Of a stretch of DNA of 64,000 bases, positions 26,301-38,415 are shown in pieces. This stretch comes from Medicago truncatula (lineage: Eukaryota > Streptophyta > Magnoliopsida > Fabales > Fabaceae), in the NCBI RefSeq assembly GCF_003473485.1, contig NC_053045.1, positions 48,960,494 to 49,024,493 on the forward strand, in the 5' to 3' direction. Below the pieces are notes generated by a model. The model was given only the letters and a program-made list of their open reading frames with translations, searched no databases and was not told the origin of the DNA. Each line of letters starts with the position of its first letter. Within the stretch, counting starts at the first letter, position 1. A program made the position numbers and the translations under genes.

Positions 26301-28320
26301 CCTTCAAACAATAGCTGAAACAGACTATTTTTTACAGTTTTATTTTCTTTTTTTACTTTATATTGAAGCTTTTCTACTAAAAAAAAAAATGTATGTAAAA
26401 AAGGATGAAGATCATAGAAGTGTGAGAAAGGAACTTGGACTACGAAGCATGCATGCATGTTGAACTTCAAGTAATGTGTATACTACATATCAAAGCGACA
26501 TAGACCATCTCCCAGTGTGAAATAATACAGAACTATGATAGTTTTTCTTATCTCTCACTTTCACTGTAACGATCAAGGAATCCTCCGCTCATACAGTCAC
26601 ATTTTTCTATCCATGCACCCTCCTAGATTGCATTAATGTTTGCTAAACTTGGGCGATGTCACAATACAAGTGTAGAATAAATCAACCACAAGTCGTATAA
26701 ATCAAGCATAACAAGAAGGTAGAAGCACGGGCCTTGTCTAAAAACTGAGTAACTGAAAAATATATCCATTGACTAAATTACTAAATATTAAGTGTGTTTA
26801 ATCAATAATGTCACACCTAGTGAAATAAAATATTCATGGACTTAGACTACTGAAAACATGTTGGGATACATAAACATTAGCATAATCGATATGAAGAAGC
26901 CAGCATGCTTACCGGAAGCTAGCAAGACATTTTCTTCTGTGTCACCTTCATTGGGCCCCTCAAAGAGTTCAATTCGCTTATTCTCAATATTTGAAGCGTA
27001 TCTGCATTGCAATAAAACACAGGCACTTACTTATTGATGCTATCGAGGTACACGCATTCCACTCAAGCAAGAACAAAATGAGAGATTCTAAGGAAGCCAA
27101 ATGGTGTTCTCACTTACTGTTTTTTCAAAGCAACATATGAATTCAATTCTTTGATCTGCAACAAAAATGTAAATTCTTGTTAGTAATAGGATGAATGCCA
27201 TTTAGAATTTATAGATACCAATAAACTTAAAACATGAAGTAGCAAAATTAAGGGATCAAAACAGAAAAGTATATATCACGTTAGTATCCAGAGCTATACA
27301 TCTTACCATTGACTGCTTTTTCTCATTCAAAAATTTGGTTGTTTCTCTATCAAAACTAGCCTCCAAAGCTTTGACTTCTTTATCAAACTCTTTGATAAGC
27401 CTGAAAAAAACAGATCCAACAATATATACACTAGAGTTAGCAAAGAGCTAAACCACTAATCACGGCAATTCATCATCAAAACTTGCCGTGCTTCCAATGC
27501 CAAAATGGAATCAAACAATCAACCTTTGAAAAGTATTGAAAACGAGTTATTTATGTTTGGTTCCACTTTTAGATGAGCCTAAATTGATTCTAAAGGAGTA
27601 GAATTGATTGTGACATGTTTGGATGTTTTCGAGTAAAATTGATTTTGCTTCCAAAATTGTTTCTAAGCTAAAATTTCGAGTTTTTGCCTCTACAATTGAC
27701 TTTTAACTTTAAATTGATTGTTCAACCCACTTTTATATAAATGTATCTGAACATAAATCACTTTTAGCTAAAATCTACTCATTTTCAGCCAGAATCAATT
27801 TTATACAATCAATTCATGCAAAATCAATTTTATTCACCACATAATCAAACACAGACATCAAAATCACATTGATCTTTCAGGTTAATAGTTTTTATTACAT
27901 TTTTAACACAGATCTGGAAATGCAAACAACTCTCTCAGCTCTAGCCAATAAAATGAACAACATCAAGCTCAACATTGTAACAAAAACTTTCATCGGCTGA
28001 CATAAAAAACAAACATTTCAATCACAAATAACGAACAAAACACAAAAATTACCCTTTACATTCTCGCATTTTCTCGGTGAGTTCTTCCAATTGCCTGCTC
28101 TTTCTACTCGCATCCTTAATTTTCTCCAGCTTCTGAAATCCATTTCTGCACAAAAAATCAACAATGACGATTCAAAAAACGATGCATGAAAGAGAAATTT
28201 GAAGCGGAAATCAAAACAATGGAGGATTTGATTAGATTCTTACGATAGAGCGCGGAAATTGTCGGCGACGCGTCCGTCGATCTCCGCCAGATCCTCGCTG
28301 ATCGCCGACAACTGATCCAT
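23383..28320 (-). CDS. NPSN11: Novel plant SNARE 11-type Qb-SNARE, 263 aa
   Basis: Tail-anchored plant SNARE that takes part in membrane fusion; Arabidopsis NPSN11 acts with KNOLLE (SYP111) at the forming cell plate. Ten minus-strand exons: 28320-28244, 28145-28053, 27400-27307, 27155-27118, 27001-26913, 26092-26013, 25081-25025, 24925-24833, 24735-24661, 23478-23383. They sum to 792 nt exactly, 263 aa, against 265 aa recalled for NPSN11. It starts MDQLSAISEDLAEIDG and continues NGFQKLEKIKDASR. The SNARE heptads run from about 131 to 205 (MMDDTDQAIERGKR, TEQMSRVVNELDSIH) with the expected zero-layer Gln at about 176-179. The membrane anchor is residues 213-231 (IMALLFLIVIGVIAIII), followed by a luminal tail ending NRRLLWNHS. 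Intron 6 has a nonstandard GTCGGT donor. Introns 2 and 9 carry repeat insertions. Confidence 0.95.
23765..23850. repeat. GC-rich repeat fragment in SNARE intron 9
   Basis: A sharp GC island (GCGGCGCGGCCACC, GACGCGGCGCGGAGTGCGGG) sits in otherwise AT-rich intron. Such GCGGCCGCG-rich blocks occur inside dispersed plant repeats. I cannot define its ends; the following 24040-24140 has short AATTGACAAATTAACAA repeats that may belong to it. Confidence 0.4.
27548..27858. mobile_element. MITE in SNARE intron 2
   Basis: The left end TTATGTTTGGTTCCACTTTT and right end TCACCACATAATCAAACACA are imperfect inverted repeats. The body is rich in AATTGATTTT and AAATCAATTTT, and contains CCACTTTTATATAAATGTATC. 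The block at 44660-44790 shares that last motif and the TCAACCAAACATA-type end, so it is probably a related copy. Confidence 0.6.
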
Positions 28321-30857
28321 TTTCAACAACGATCAACCTCAACCGTCAGATTCTATACTAACGGCGAGATCTGAATGAGGAAGGTTTGGATTTGTTTGGA
28401 TGAAGATTTTACAATGTAGATTAGATTTTCCAATGTGGGTTAGATTTTGTATTGCAACCAAACAGAGTGCTGCATTTATTTTAAGGGATCAAAAGCGCGT
28501 TTAGGATAATTTGATTTTGAAAGGACTTTAGATTATAGTGTTGTTGTTCGTTAAGTCGTGAAGAATAAACAAAACATTGTTGGGTTTCTTCTTCTCCCTC
28601 GTGAATCGTGATTATTATTTTTTCATAAATTTTGTGATATTTTTTTGTTTTTTTTAGTATTTTTGGTTCTAAATGAATTTGGCCGCTTAAATTTTAAACG
28701 ACCATAGAAAATGGGTGATGGTTTTGGAACTTTGCCGATGTGTTGACTCGTGGATGGTGGCTTGATTTGATTCTCGATATAACGATGGTTTTCATAAATA
28801 TAAAGGCCACTAAAAACAAAGGCTACTTATGTCATTTCATAAATATATCTATTAACAAACAACTAAACATTCATCTCATTTTCTATCCTTTAACAATCTT
28901 TCTTTTCACTTTCTTCTCTTATCCAAATAAAGCCTTAGCGAATGCTCATGTAAGTAATGTTTGAACAAGCATTGTTTCACATAGTATTCAAACTCAAAAG
29001 TCTAGATACTTCTAAATGATTTATACTAAAAAAAGTTCATTTGACTATTTAAACTCAATCATTTTTTTTTCAACCTTTGTCTTATATTTACGTCTTTTTG
29101 TTGAAAATACATCACTTCCCCCACACACTATCACACGTGAATTTTGTCCTAGCAAAAAGAAAAGGAGCATGAGTCTTGCAAGTAAAAGAGAGTTAGAGAG
29201 GCATTTGAGTCTATGAGTTTACTTTATTCACAAAACAGCAGGTATTAGAGAGAACAAGATATGACATAACACTACAAGACATAATTGTACTAGAGAGTCA
29301 CAGAGATAATGTTTTTATATGAAAAATGTAAAAGGTATTTAAGTATTTTTTATAGTAAATATTGTGGAGAGAGAATATTTACGTATTAAAGATGAAGTAT
29401 GTAGATTTATGTACTAATTCAATGAGTTAGTTTGTATACTTGCAATAAAACTAATCTATTGGTCGTGCATGATTGAGTTAAGAGATTAAGGAGTCAAGAA
29501 GTTAAAAATCTATGTCTGAATTTTAACAAAAAAATAAAAAATAATCAAACAACTTTCATGCTGACATTTTTAATTAAAAAAACCATAAATTGGGTTTGGC
29601 CCCACCAGTTGGTAAATGGTGATGATCATGATTTTATTTTATTTCCACATTCACCGGCGATAATGGAGACATAGATTTACCAAAGATAAGATTGATGTTG
29701 TTGTCTCATCACTATAAGCAAGCACACAACACAAACTATCATTTCTTTTCTTTTTTCAGGAACAACACAGCACAAACTAATCCTCTCACATTCCTGCTGT
29801 TCTAAATTATACGTAATTTTACTAAAAAAAAGTTGTTTTAAGTTATATGTTATTTTATAATATCAATTAATAATTAATGTTTATTTTTTCGTTATGTCAT
29901 TTACTACTTATTATTTTATTCTTTTTCAATTTATTTAAGTTTATATTTTTCATACCATTAAAGAATTATATTTTTGTTATTTCAAAAACAAAAAATTGTA
30001 TTTTTGTAAAAATACTAACTCGTTATTACTCTTTTCTATATAAGATTAATTGCATTTCTAAATATATTTTGAAATTCCTATAATGATATATAGTTTGGAA
30101 CGGATAAAGTATAATAATACGTGTCATTATAAATATAAAAAAAAACTTAAAAAAGTGGTCATTTTATTAAGTATTTTACAACATTAAGAAACATTATTTT
30201 TTATATTTTTCTTACTTTTTATTAGTTTTAATTTTCCTCTAACCGACAATAATTATGATCTTTAAATCTAATAAACATTTCAAAATATTTTCACACTTGC
30301 TCATTTAAAAAAAAATCTCACACTTGTATCTAGGTTAAAGAGGATATGAGACATTCAGATTGTTTATACAGTGCTTAGATTTTAGATTTATCATATACCA
30401 CCAAAATCTCATAAACGGTCATGTGTTTAAGACCGTGTTAAAATTCATTTTTTCTTTATAATTAAGTGTTTCTCGTATACTACATTCTGCTTCTTACCAC
30501 TCAAACTAATCACATATATATGTACATGTTTTATTAACAAAGCAAATTTATTTTTTTTGGTACAAAACAAAGCAAATTAATTAAAAACTTTGTAATTGTG
30601 AATTTTATTTTTAACTATAAGGACCAAATATTGTATAAAATAAACAAATTTGACTCATAACTTTTAAGAAAAGTTGAGCCTATTAAACCATTATTATATA
30701 TATCTTTTCAATCAATATATTCAATACAATCCAATCATTTTACCATTTCATAATTATGTTGACAAATAAATAACAATGAAACTAATTTTAACACAAAGAA
30801 GAAAGAAAACAAATCATTACAATACTAGTGTAGAAATCAAGTAGGTCACAAATACAT
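28321..30857. other. Gene-free AT-rich spacer
   Basis: The first 150-250 bases are the promoter/leader side of the SNARE gene. Beyond that I see only AT-rich DNA with short frames (for example 29877-30083, almost all Phe/Ile/Leu/Lys) that carry no motif. Confidence 0.45.
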
Positions 30858-31607
30858 TCATAGGAAAGAAAACATGAGGCACACTATAAATATCAAATAT
30901 GCATCATAAAAAAACCAACGAGGAGATCCTGAATATTCATGTCTTTCACCATTTGAAATGGTTGGACTGGGGGCAATCCATATAGGAGGGTTAATGTTGT
31001 CTCCGGTATAAGGAGGCGAAGGGAACGAAGGAGATGGAATTGGAGGTGATGCTTCACAAGAAGTGTTTGTGTTGTTGTATTGGGGTGGAGGTATAGGAAC
31101 ACCATGGTTATGGTTATTCTCTAATGTACATGTTTGTGACAAGACCCCATCTATACCATGACATCGAATTGAAGATCCAGACACACATATGTTTGGGCTA
31201 ATAATCTTTACATTGTTGACAACAAAATTCTTCCTACCATTGTTAGATATTCTCATTATGCAATTTGGCAATAAACTAGGAACGGTTGTGCCACTAGGAA
31301 ATTGTTTCAAGGTGTCAAAGAGTAGAGGTGATGGAATTGAATGTCTTAACAAGAATTTAGAAACAGATTCTTCTTGAAGCGTCACATTTGCGAGCATTCG
31401 ATCATTTGGCATTAAGAATGTCACGTTTCCTTCGAGTCTTGTGTCAGGTGGAGACATTTTGATTAACATTACAAATGTGAAGTAATTTGCTCTTTGCATC
31501 TCATCGGTGGCTGCAAGAAGGTCCCTTGCATGATCTTCTATTGAGACAATTGGTGAAATAAATTCCACCAGGATGAATACAACAAATAATAAGCTCATAA
31601 TTTTCAT
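30858..31607 (-). CDS. Secreted FAS1 (fasciclin-like) domain protein, 249 aa
   Basis: Single-exon gene. Residues 1-22 form a signal peptide (MKIMSLLFVVFILVEFISPI and on). One FAS1 domain covers about 24-160. It has the H1-like box VTFLMPNDRMLANVTLQEE (62-80) and the H2-like end with CHGIDGVL (149-156). A Pro/Ser-rich linker (171-215) could be arabinogalactan-modified, and the C-terminus (232-249, YDAYLIFIVCLMFSFL) is hydrophobic, so a GPI signal or membrane anchor is likely. FAS1 proteins of this kind act at the cell surface or wall, often in adhesion. Asn-x-Ser/Thr sites are present (N61, N74, N179, N181). Length and layout fit the single-FAS1 plant group rather than the two-FAS1 group. The start is the first Met of the frame. 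Confidence 0.85.
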   Translation of the reverse strand: MKIMSLLFVVFILVEFISPIVSIEDHARDLLAATDEMQRANYFTFVMLIKMSPPDTRLEGNVTFLMPNDRMLANVTLQEESVSKFLLRHSIPSPLLFDTLKQFPSGTTVPSLLPNCIMRISNNGRKNFVVNNVKIISPNICVSGSSIRCHGIDGVLSQTCTLENNHNHGVPIPPPQYNNTNTSCEASPPIPSPSFPSPPYTGDNINPPIWIAPSPTISNGERHEYSGSPRWFFYDAYLIFIVCLMFSFL

Positions 31608-33401
31608 GACTCAGTTTTTTCTGCAAGTTGTTTGATTTCTCTTCTCCTGGATAGGTTGGTTTTATCATGCAAATGTTATTAAGGATTTTGATAATTACAA
31701 CAAGAAGGTGTTATTTTCGTGAGAACATGCAAATGTGGTTCTTTACCAACTATGCCTACACACTTCACGAATGATTAATAAACTAACACCAACTTGAGGT
31801 AATTCATTCCTACTAGCTTAAAAATTATACGCACATATACATCCAATCCATTGTAATTTTTTTTTTGAGAGGGTCCATTGTAATTTTTTTTAAGAGGGTC
31901 CAATGTAAACATGTTGTTGAAGAGAAAAAGGATTGAAAATAATATACGATTACATTGGTTCTTTTTATGATTTAAATTGTGGGTTGGATTGGATCGAGTG
32001 ACCATATCACTTAGATTCACAAACACTCGTAAATTCGTTGATCGGCCAACTCGTTGAGGGGGTGAAATGTGATGATAGTCTCAAGCCACCTGTAACAGCC
32101 CGATTTTTAGCTAGATTTATTTTAATTACTTTTAATTGTGTTTGTGTGTGATTAATTGTGCTTGTGTGTATTTAATTGTCGTCGGGTGCATTTACATGGA
32201 TTACCGTATTAGAGGGGTATTTTGGTCATTTGGCGGATAAGGGTAAAATGGTAATTTTGGTGAGAATCATTTTAATATTTAGTGAGAACCCTTATTTTAC
32301 TAAGTTACTAGTGTAGTGATTAGTTTTTACCGTTAGTGACCGTTCATTATATTTTACCGTTGTTAGTAATTACCGTGGAGTGTATAGAAACTTTTGAATT
32401 GTGTTAGGATGGGTTAGGCCATTAGAATTTGGAATTGAGCCCATTAAGGGAGATAACATTAGGGTTGTCATAGGAAAATATCTTTCATTCACTTCACAAA
32501 ACATTTTCCTAGAGAGAAGGAGAGGTAGAGAGAGAAAGAGTGAAGAGAAGAACAAGAGTGTTGGAGGGGAAGCTTGAGGAATCAAGTGGGTGACCTAGGA
32601 GCTGAAGTGAAGTTAGGATTAAGGATAATCAACTTCAAAGGTAAGGGGGTTAGTTATTATCATAATCATGTACAATCTTTGCATTTTCTCATGTTGTATG
32701 AAAATGGGTTGATGGACAATTGTTGTTAAATTCGTGCTCTTGCTGTAATGCTATTTTCTTGTGTTTGAATTGATGATTATGGTATGTTTATGGGTGGAAT
32801 TACATGTTTCAAAGTATGTATAAATGTTAAGTTATGAACTTATGCTTAATTGATGAAATTTGATATGTTTTGATTGAAATGAGATGTGATTCATATTCCA
32901 TTAATGTGGTTATTGTTAACTGATGCTATTGTAAGTGAATTATGATTTGGGTATACTTAATTGTGGATTGATGATGAGAAATAAATTGTTGTTGGTGGTT
33001 TTGTGAAATTTGTGAAGTTGAGTTAAGTGTTCATGTGAAGGACCAAAATGAACTTTTTGATATATATATGGTTGTTGACTGAAATTTTGTTATTGTTGGA
33101 TGAATTCAACCTATGAGAATTTCTGTTTTCATGTTATGGTTATGTTAGTTGAGTCGTTTGGGAGAAAACGGATTTTTCGTGTGAAATGTCGATGTTTAAG
33201 CGTTTTCGCCAATAAGTGATTATGTGAGGTTTTGGAAAATGACTTTTGGGGATGGTTGAAACATGAAATTTTGATAGATTATGTTAGAGTCAAGTGTCAG
33301 GATCGTGTAGGTGAAAACGGCATCAAAATCCGATTAACGGTTTGCATTTTACGCGCGAAATGGTGAAAAACGCACTTTTTGGAAAAGCTGTAAGCGAACA
33401 G

Positions 33402-33543
33402 GCCAGAAGCATACTTCAGAAGCACACTTCAGAAGCAGCCTTCAGAAGCACACTTCAGAAGCACCCTTCAGAAGCGTACTTCAGAAGCACCCTTCAGAAG
33501 CGTACTTCAGAAGCATACTTCAGAAGCAGGCCAGAAGCTTCTC
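33402..33543. repeat. 15-bp minisatellite (cttcagaagc...)
   Basis: About nine imperfect copies of CTTCAGAAGCACA/CTTCAGAAGCGTA in tandem, bounded by GGCCAGAAGC on both sides. The array gives an open frame with a repeated TSEAYFRSTLQKH unit (frame 33342-33683), which I regard as a by-product of the 15-bp period. Confidence 0.85.
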
Positions 33544-34215
33544 AAGAAGCGAAACTGCCAGTTCCAGCATTCCCTGTTTCGCGTTCTTGCGTCTTTTTCA
33601 CCTATTTCTGTTTCGAATTGGCCTTTGGTGTAAACATGAAAGTTTTAGATAATTTTGTTAGCTTTCGAATGGCGTTGGTTTGAGGTCCAAATGATTTTTA
33701 GAACTTGAGTTATGATCAAATTACTACACATGGGTCATGTGGATTTTTGTGAAAACTTATCGTAACTTTTTCTTTAAGCCGTGAAACTTTTCCAAACTTG
33801 ATATTGGGTTTAATGAAGTACTTAGAGTGAATAATTGAGTATGCATTTAGGTATTCGGGAATGTGAATGTGTTGATGGTTTAAGAAAATATTTTGAGTGG
33901 AGTAGAATCGGTGAAAACGAGTTTTGAGCTAAATGTCGTTTTGTCTTGGTTTTTCTCATACGAACTTAAGCTATCCTTTGAGCTAATTTCTAATAGTTTG
34001 TAAGTGGCTTAAGTCCTTGACTACATGACTGATTAAGATTGAATTGTAGGATTTCAAATTTGAATAAGTTACCTAAGTTTGAAAATTATCAATGTTGGCC
34101 GTTTGCCACATGATTTGAATTTTTGTCGGAAATGTTTCTTTAGCAAATTGTCTTGTGAGTTATTGAGATTATTCTTGTATGACTAAGTGAAGTTGTATGA
34201 ATGAATGATTGTATT

Positions 34216-34430
34216 GAATATGATGTTTATCATGAGATGTGTATGCTATCTTACTTAGAATGTAAGGAATGCTTGAATGGTGAAACTATATGTGATAGTT
34301 GATGTTGAATGGTTATATGTTGGATATGATATTTGTCATGAGATGTTGTATGTTCTCTTACTTGGGATATGAGAATTGTTTGGAATGGTGAAACTATATG
34401 ATATAGTTGATGTTGAATGACATTGTTGAT
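34216..34430. repeat. Imperfect two-copy repeat of about 107 bp
   Basis: The first copy runs from AATATGATGTTTATCATGAGATG at 34217 and the second from ATATGATATTTGTCATGAGATG at 34324. Both continue through GGTGAAACTATATG and AGTTGATGTTGAATG. It lies inside the LTR-like element. Confidence 0.7.
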
Positions 34431-34881
34431 TATTGATAATCATGTTGATGTGTGATGGTGAATACTATGATTTATTTGTGTGGGCATGTTTTCTTGATAA
34501 TGCAATGTTGTGGAGATAATCAATATAATTGGGTGTCGTCCTATATATTGAGTTGAGATTGTGATTTGTTGTCGCATTATCGAGTTCTTACACATGTCCA
34601 TGCATCATAGTCGTTGTTGCTGTAAAAGGGATGACTCTTTTACTTCGAGATTATTGTAAGGCAGAGGTGAGTCTTACATGCGATGTTGACTTGTCCATCG
34701 GAGGTGACGACCTTGTTGAGATTTGGTACCACATGCATTTATGTGTCCATAAGTGCATATCATAGCATGAGTCTTATGTGAAATATGTGATTGGTGATGA
34801 ATTGAGATGAATGATTATTGATGATGTTCGTGATTGACGATTGTGAATGAATATTTGTGAATTGATAATTGTTCATGAATT

Positions 34882-34985
34882 ATGATGTATATGATCGGTG
34901 ATTGTTCATGATGTATATGATTGGTGATTGTTCATGATGTATATGATTAGTGATTGTTCATGATGTATATGATTGGTGATCGGGT
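34882..34985. repeat. 26-bp tandem repeat, four copies
   Basis: ATGATGTATATGATYGGTGA plus TTGTTC is repeated at 34882, 34908, 34934 and 34960 with single-base changes; the fourth copy decays at its end. Looser variants continue to about 35120. Confidence 0.85.
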
Positions 34986-35754
34986 ATGAATAACTGTGAA
35001 TTGATATTTATTTATGATACAAGTAATTGGTGATTGTTCATGAAATGTGATTAATGATTATTCATGATAAACGTGATTGGTGATTGTGAATGAATAATCG
35101 TAAATTGATAATTGTTCATATGATTGACGAATATTGATGTGAGATATCGGGGTGTGATGTAAGTATTAATGTGTAATTATTATTGATCAAGTCCATGATG
35201 TTTTAATTGAAATATTCATGTTAACTGTTATTTGGATTGTGATAATGTAATACTTACCCCCAGTGGCCAGTGGATCTGTTATGGACCGCCTGCCTATCTG
35301 TATGGATGGGTAGACGTTGTGCAGGTTTAGTTGCTTGGTGGATATCTGGAGCTTTCTCCGATATCGATGTTTAGAATTAGTCGGCTCTGATCTAGGCTTC
35401 GTTGTGTCGGTCTAGATTAGTTTATTTTGGATTTTGTTATGTTTGGAGATTACCCGTTGTTGGGATTTTTGAGATGCATCTATGTTGATGTAATTTATTT
35501 ATTCATAACATGTATATTTGAATTTACTCTGGTTTATATTCCGCTACGACTGTTGAGGTTTATGTACATGTTTATTGGTTTTTGAATTTTGAATAAGACG
35601 TAATCTCTATTTCTTGAATAAATGTATTATTCGCATGTTTAATTGCTTTAATAGAAATAGGAGCGTTACACCACCTACACAAATTGAAGTTCCTCATTTT
35701 AGATGGTCTTTTTGCAAGGGCAAACAAAAATGGCTGATGTGTAACTCTTGAAAT

Positions 35755-35955
35755 AGTTATGATATAAAAATCAAACTGTAAAGACCGTAAGACCTTAATA
35801 GAGGACAAAACTCTATTTAATACCGATGCATTATTAGTATTTGATTTGAACTTTAGACCTCTTGTTAAATTGGAAGAGATTCTTTACCATTTTATTTGAG
35901 CGCTTTTGGGTATTTGACATATATGTTTTCATTGACAATTTTAACCTCTTCTTGT
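35755..35955. repeat. Old duplicated spacer segment flanking the LINE
   Basis: AGTTATGATATAAAAATCAAACT here recurs at 38576, each time followed by a TTTGACATATATGTTTT block. The two places are probably copies of one spacer sequence, now separated by the LINE and other DNA. Confidence 0.5.
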
Positions 35956-35959
35956 TGAT

Positions 35960-37730
35960 TCAGCAACACAAAATCGCGTATTCGGGCACTATGCGCGCAT
36001 TTTGGTGGATATGGACTTGTCAAAGCAGCTTTTCAATGATGTAATGATTGAGAGGGAAGGCTACTCTTTTTCCATTGAAGTCACATACGAACGATTGCCT
36101 TCGTTTTGCACTCACTGTCGAAATATTGGTCACCAAATCACGAGTTGTCGGTGGCTGCAACCGGCTAAGGATACTCATGTGATTGATAAACAGAAAAAAA
36201 GCATAGTATCACAGAAGCAGGAGGTTCAAAAATGGCAGCCCAATGACAACCTGGACGGTATTGGTTCGTCAAGAGCTTTTCAGACACCAGAGGTTACTAA
36301 CAATGAAACTGGTCACACAACACCGCAAGAAATCAATAACACCGCCACTGATCTTACAATGCCGCAAAAGGATGCTATGCCAATACAACAAGAGCTGGAA
36401 ATCACAACCAGACAGGAGGTAAATGTTGAAAATGTTAATGATGTTATTCCGGTTTCTCAAGATGAAGTGCAGACAGACTTGCAGATGGACAAAGCGCCTT
36501 CAGACATGACATTCGAAAATGTCGACATCGGTATCAATCAAAAGATGCTGCCTTCAACATCTGTTCATGTTCTTGAGGAAATTATAGATGCAGAAGTCGC
36601 AACTCCACAGGAAAATGTAAGTGGTGACAATGCCGTTTCACATCAGTAGCCATCATTAGATGTTATGGCATTGGAACATTCAGCTAATGTGCAATCCAGA
36701 CCAGCAGAGACAGAAGCTAATTCAAGTGCAGCAGCTAATGAGTTTACTGCTGATCAGGTGCGTGAAGTTTCAATTCAGTCCAAGGAAATCCAGGTTTCGA
36801 AAAATGTTCAAAATGACTTGGATTTATGGGCTCGCATTCGGGAGTAAGATCAACGTATGGCAGCCGAAGGATTCACGCAAGTTTTGTCTAAAAAACAGCA
36901 GCAAACATTGAAAAAGCAAGTTTTAGGGAAAGCTTCGTACAACACCCGTGCGAAGGGTTCAACTCCCCCTTCTCAATGAATTTCCTTTATTGGAACATCC
37001 ACGGTATAGTATTGGAGTTTCGAAGTATGAGAATTTGCTTCAGGCTCAATGTATCATGGCAGAGTTGGTAGCTGGGGCATTTCTTCATTATTGAGAAATT
37101 GGCTTAGACTACTTCGGTAATAATAATGTTGATGATTGCACTCAATTCTATCAACCATGTGTTGGAAGAAGCAGAGCTATAACAGTACCAAAGCATATAT
37201 GTGAAGAATTGGCTTGATGAACTTAAACATGTTGTTTGAAGCAGACCAAATTTCTACCGATGCAATGATAAATAAGCTGAAAACTCAATCTGATTTCTTG
37301 GGCTTGGTTTCAGCTTTAATGCAAAGCAAAAGAAAGAGTTGGGATTGGGAGAAGGTCCTAACGCTAGTAATGAAGGCTTAGTCAATAATATGGGTCATGA
37401 GATTCAGGGTTCTTTTTGGTTAGTCTCGCTACGGGCTGAGTTGCATATGGATTTCTTTCGAGATAGAATTGGTCTACCCGATTATAGATTTTCTTAGTCT
37501 TTTATTTTTTATTTTTTGGTTTCTCTTCTGCTTCCTTTTCTTTTTTATTTGAGGGTTTTGGCCTAGTCCCCCCTCTCCCTGTATATACTTTTTCCTTTTT
37601 TTTTTTTTTTTATTGAATTTAGAGTTTGGCAGGCATAGGACGGAGGCTTCCCGGGATGCCAACCCAGTTGGGATGTCGGTGTTGCCTCATGATGCCTGTC
37701 TCTCTCCCTGCTTAGCAAAAAAAAATAAAA
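35960..37730 (+). pseudogene. Truncated, internally deleted LINE retrotransposon
   Basis: ORF1 is entered at about 35969 (FGHYARILVDMDLSK) and runs in one frame to 36979, broken by TAG at 36647 and TAA at 36845. It keeps the C-terminal part of the DUF4283-type domain and a perfect zinc knuckle, CTHCRNIGHQITSC, followed by a Gln/Glu/Asn-rich tail. ORF2 begins at ATG 36976 (MNFLYWNIHG, the apurinic endonuclease start) overlapping the ORF1 stop as ATGA, then collapses. The 3' end is LINE-like: CCCCTCTCCCTGTATATA, a T-rich tract, the GGCAGGCATAGGACGGAGGC block and a terminal A-run near 37718-37728. Most of ORF2 (reverse transcriptase) is deleted. Plant L1-type non-LTR element. Confidence 0.85.
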
Positions 37731-38019
37731 AATTATTTACATTGATAATAATTAAATGGTCATGCTAACTTGTACTCTTATGACACATTTTAAACATTAA
37801 TGTTATTCAATTAATGGTAAAAATTTATTGAAAAAAATTAATATTAAATATTTTAAGCAATAAATTAACACAATTTTCAAAACATAATTTCTATTAGTAA
37901 AATTCTTTACATGGGTCTTAAGGGCACATGTTAACATTTCCCATAATTAAATCTATAAAAAAAAAATGTAATGAGAGACATGAAAAATTAGAGTATTATT
38001 ATTATTATTTTTAAAAAAA

Positions 38020-38415
38020 AGAAGTTTTAAATGCAACTTCTCCCCACCTATTTTCAAAAAAATGAAATTTCGGTTCCTTTATTTAAAAATTTAGTTTTTG
38101 ACCTCATATTGAACATGGTTCCGAATTTTGATCCCCTATCCAATTTTTAAATATTTTTTATGTGATGTATTCATTTACTATATGACAACATTTATTATGT
38201 CACCCGAAATATTCATGTCAGTAAATATATGTCTAATAAACAATGCCATGTTATGATTGAGTATGACACACTATGAAAAAATTACATGAATCAAAATTTT
38301 GAAAAAAGTTTATTAGAAGTTCCAAACAAAGTCAGTCACACAAGAGAAAAAATGATTTTAAAAATAGAGAACCAAAACTTAATTTTAAAATAAGAAAATT
38401 AAAATGCATACAAGT
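38020..38415. mobile_element. Foldback repeat, copy 1
   Basis: Inverted arms: AAATTTCGGTTCCTTTATTT at the left and AGAACCAAAACTTAATTTTA at the right, with TTTTGATCCCCTA and ATGTGATGTATTC inside. It closely resembles 38935-39365. It sits in a larger direct duplication that starts with TATTTACATTGATAATAATT (37734 and 38847). Confidence 0.55.

Larger units (their letters stand above)
32091..35670. mobile_element. Solo-LTR-like element, 3,580 bp, 5-bp target duplication
   Basis: It starts TGTAACAGCCCGATTTTTAG and ends TAGGAGCGTTACA, giving the TG...CA LTR boundary with a short inverted TGTAAC/GTTACA. CCACC is directly repeated outside both ends (32086-32090 and 35671-35675), the 5-bp duplication typical of LTR retrotransposons. 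No reverse transcriptase, primer-binding site or polypurine tract and no second LTR copy is present, so I read it as a very long solo LTR. Plant elements with LTRs of this size (Ogre-like and other Ty3/Gypsy) are known in legumes; the family is inference. Inside are two minisatellites (listed separately). Confidence 0.75.

Noticed and set aside
33342-33683. 113-codon frame with SEAYFRSTLQK repeats
   Set aside because: It is the translation of a 15-bp minisatellite inside an LTR-like element; no domain and no promoter context.
34800-35120. CRISPR-like array
   Set aside because: The 26-bp repeats are directly abutting with no spacers, in a plant LTR; it is a tandem repeat.
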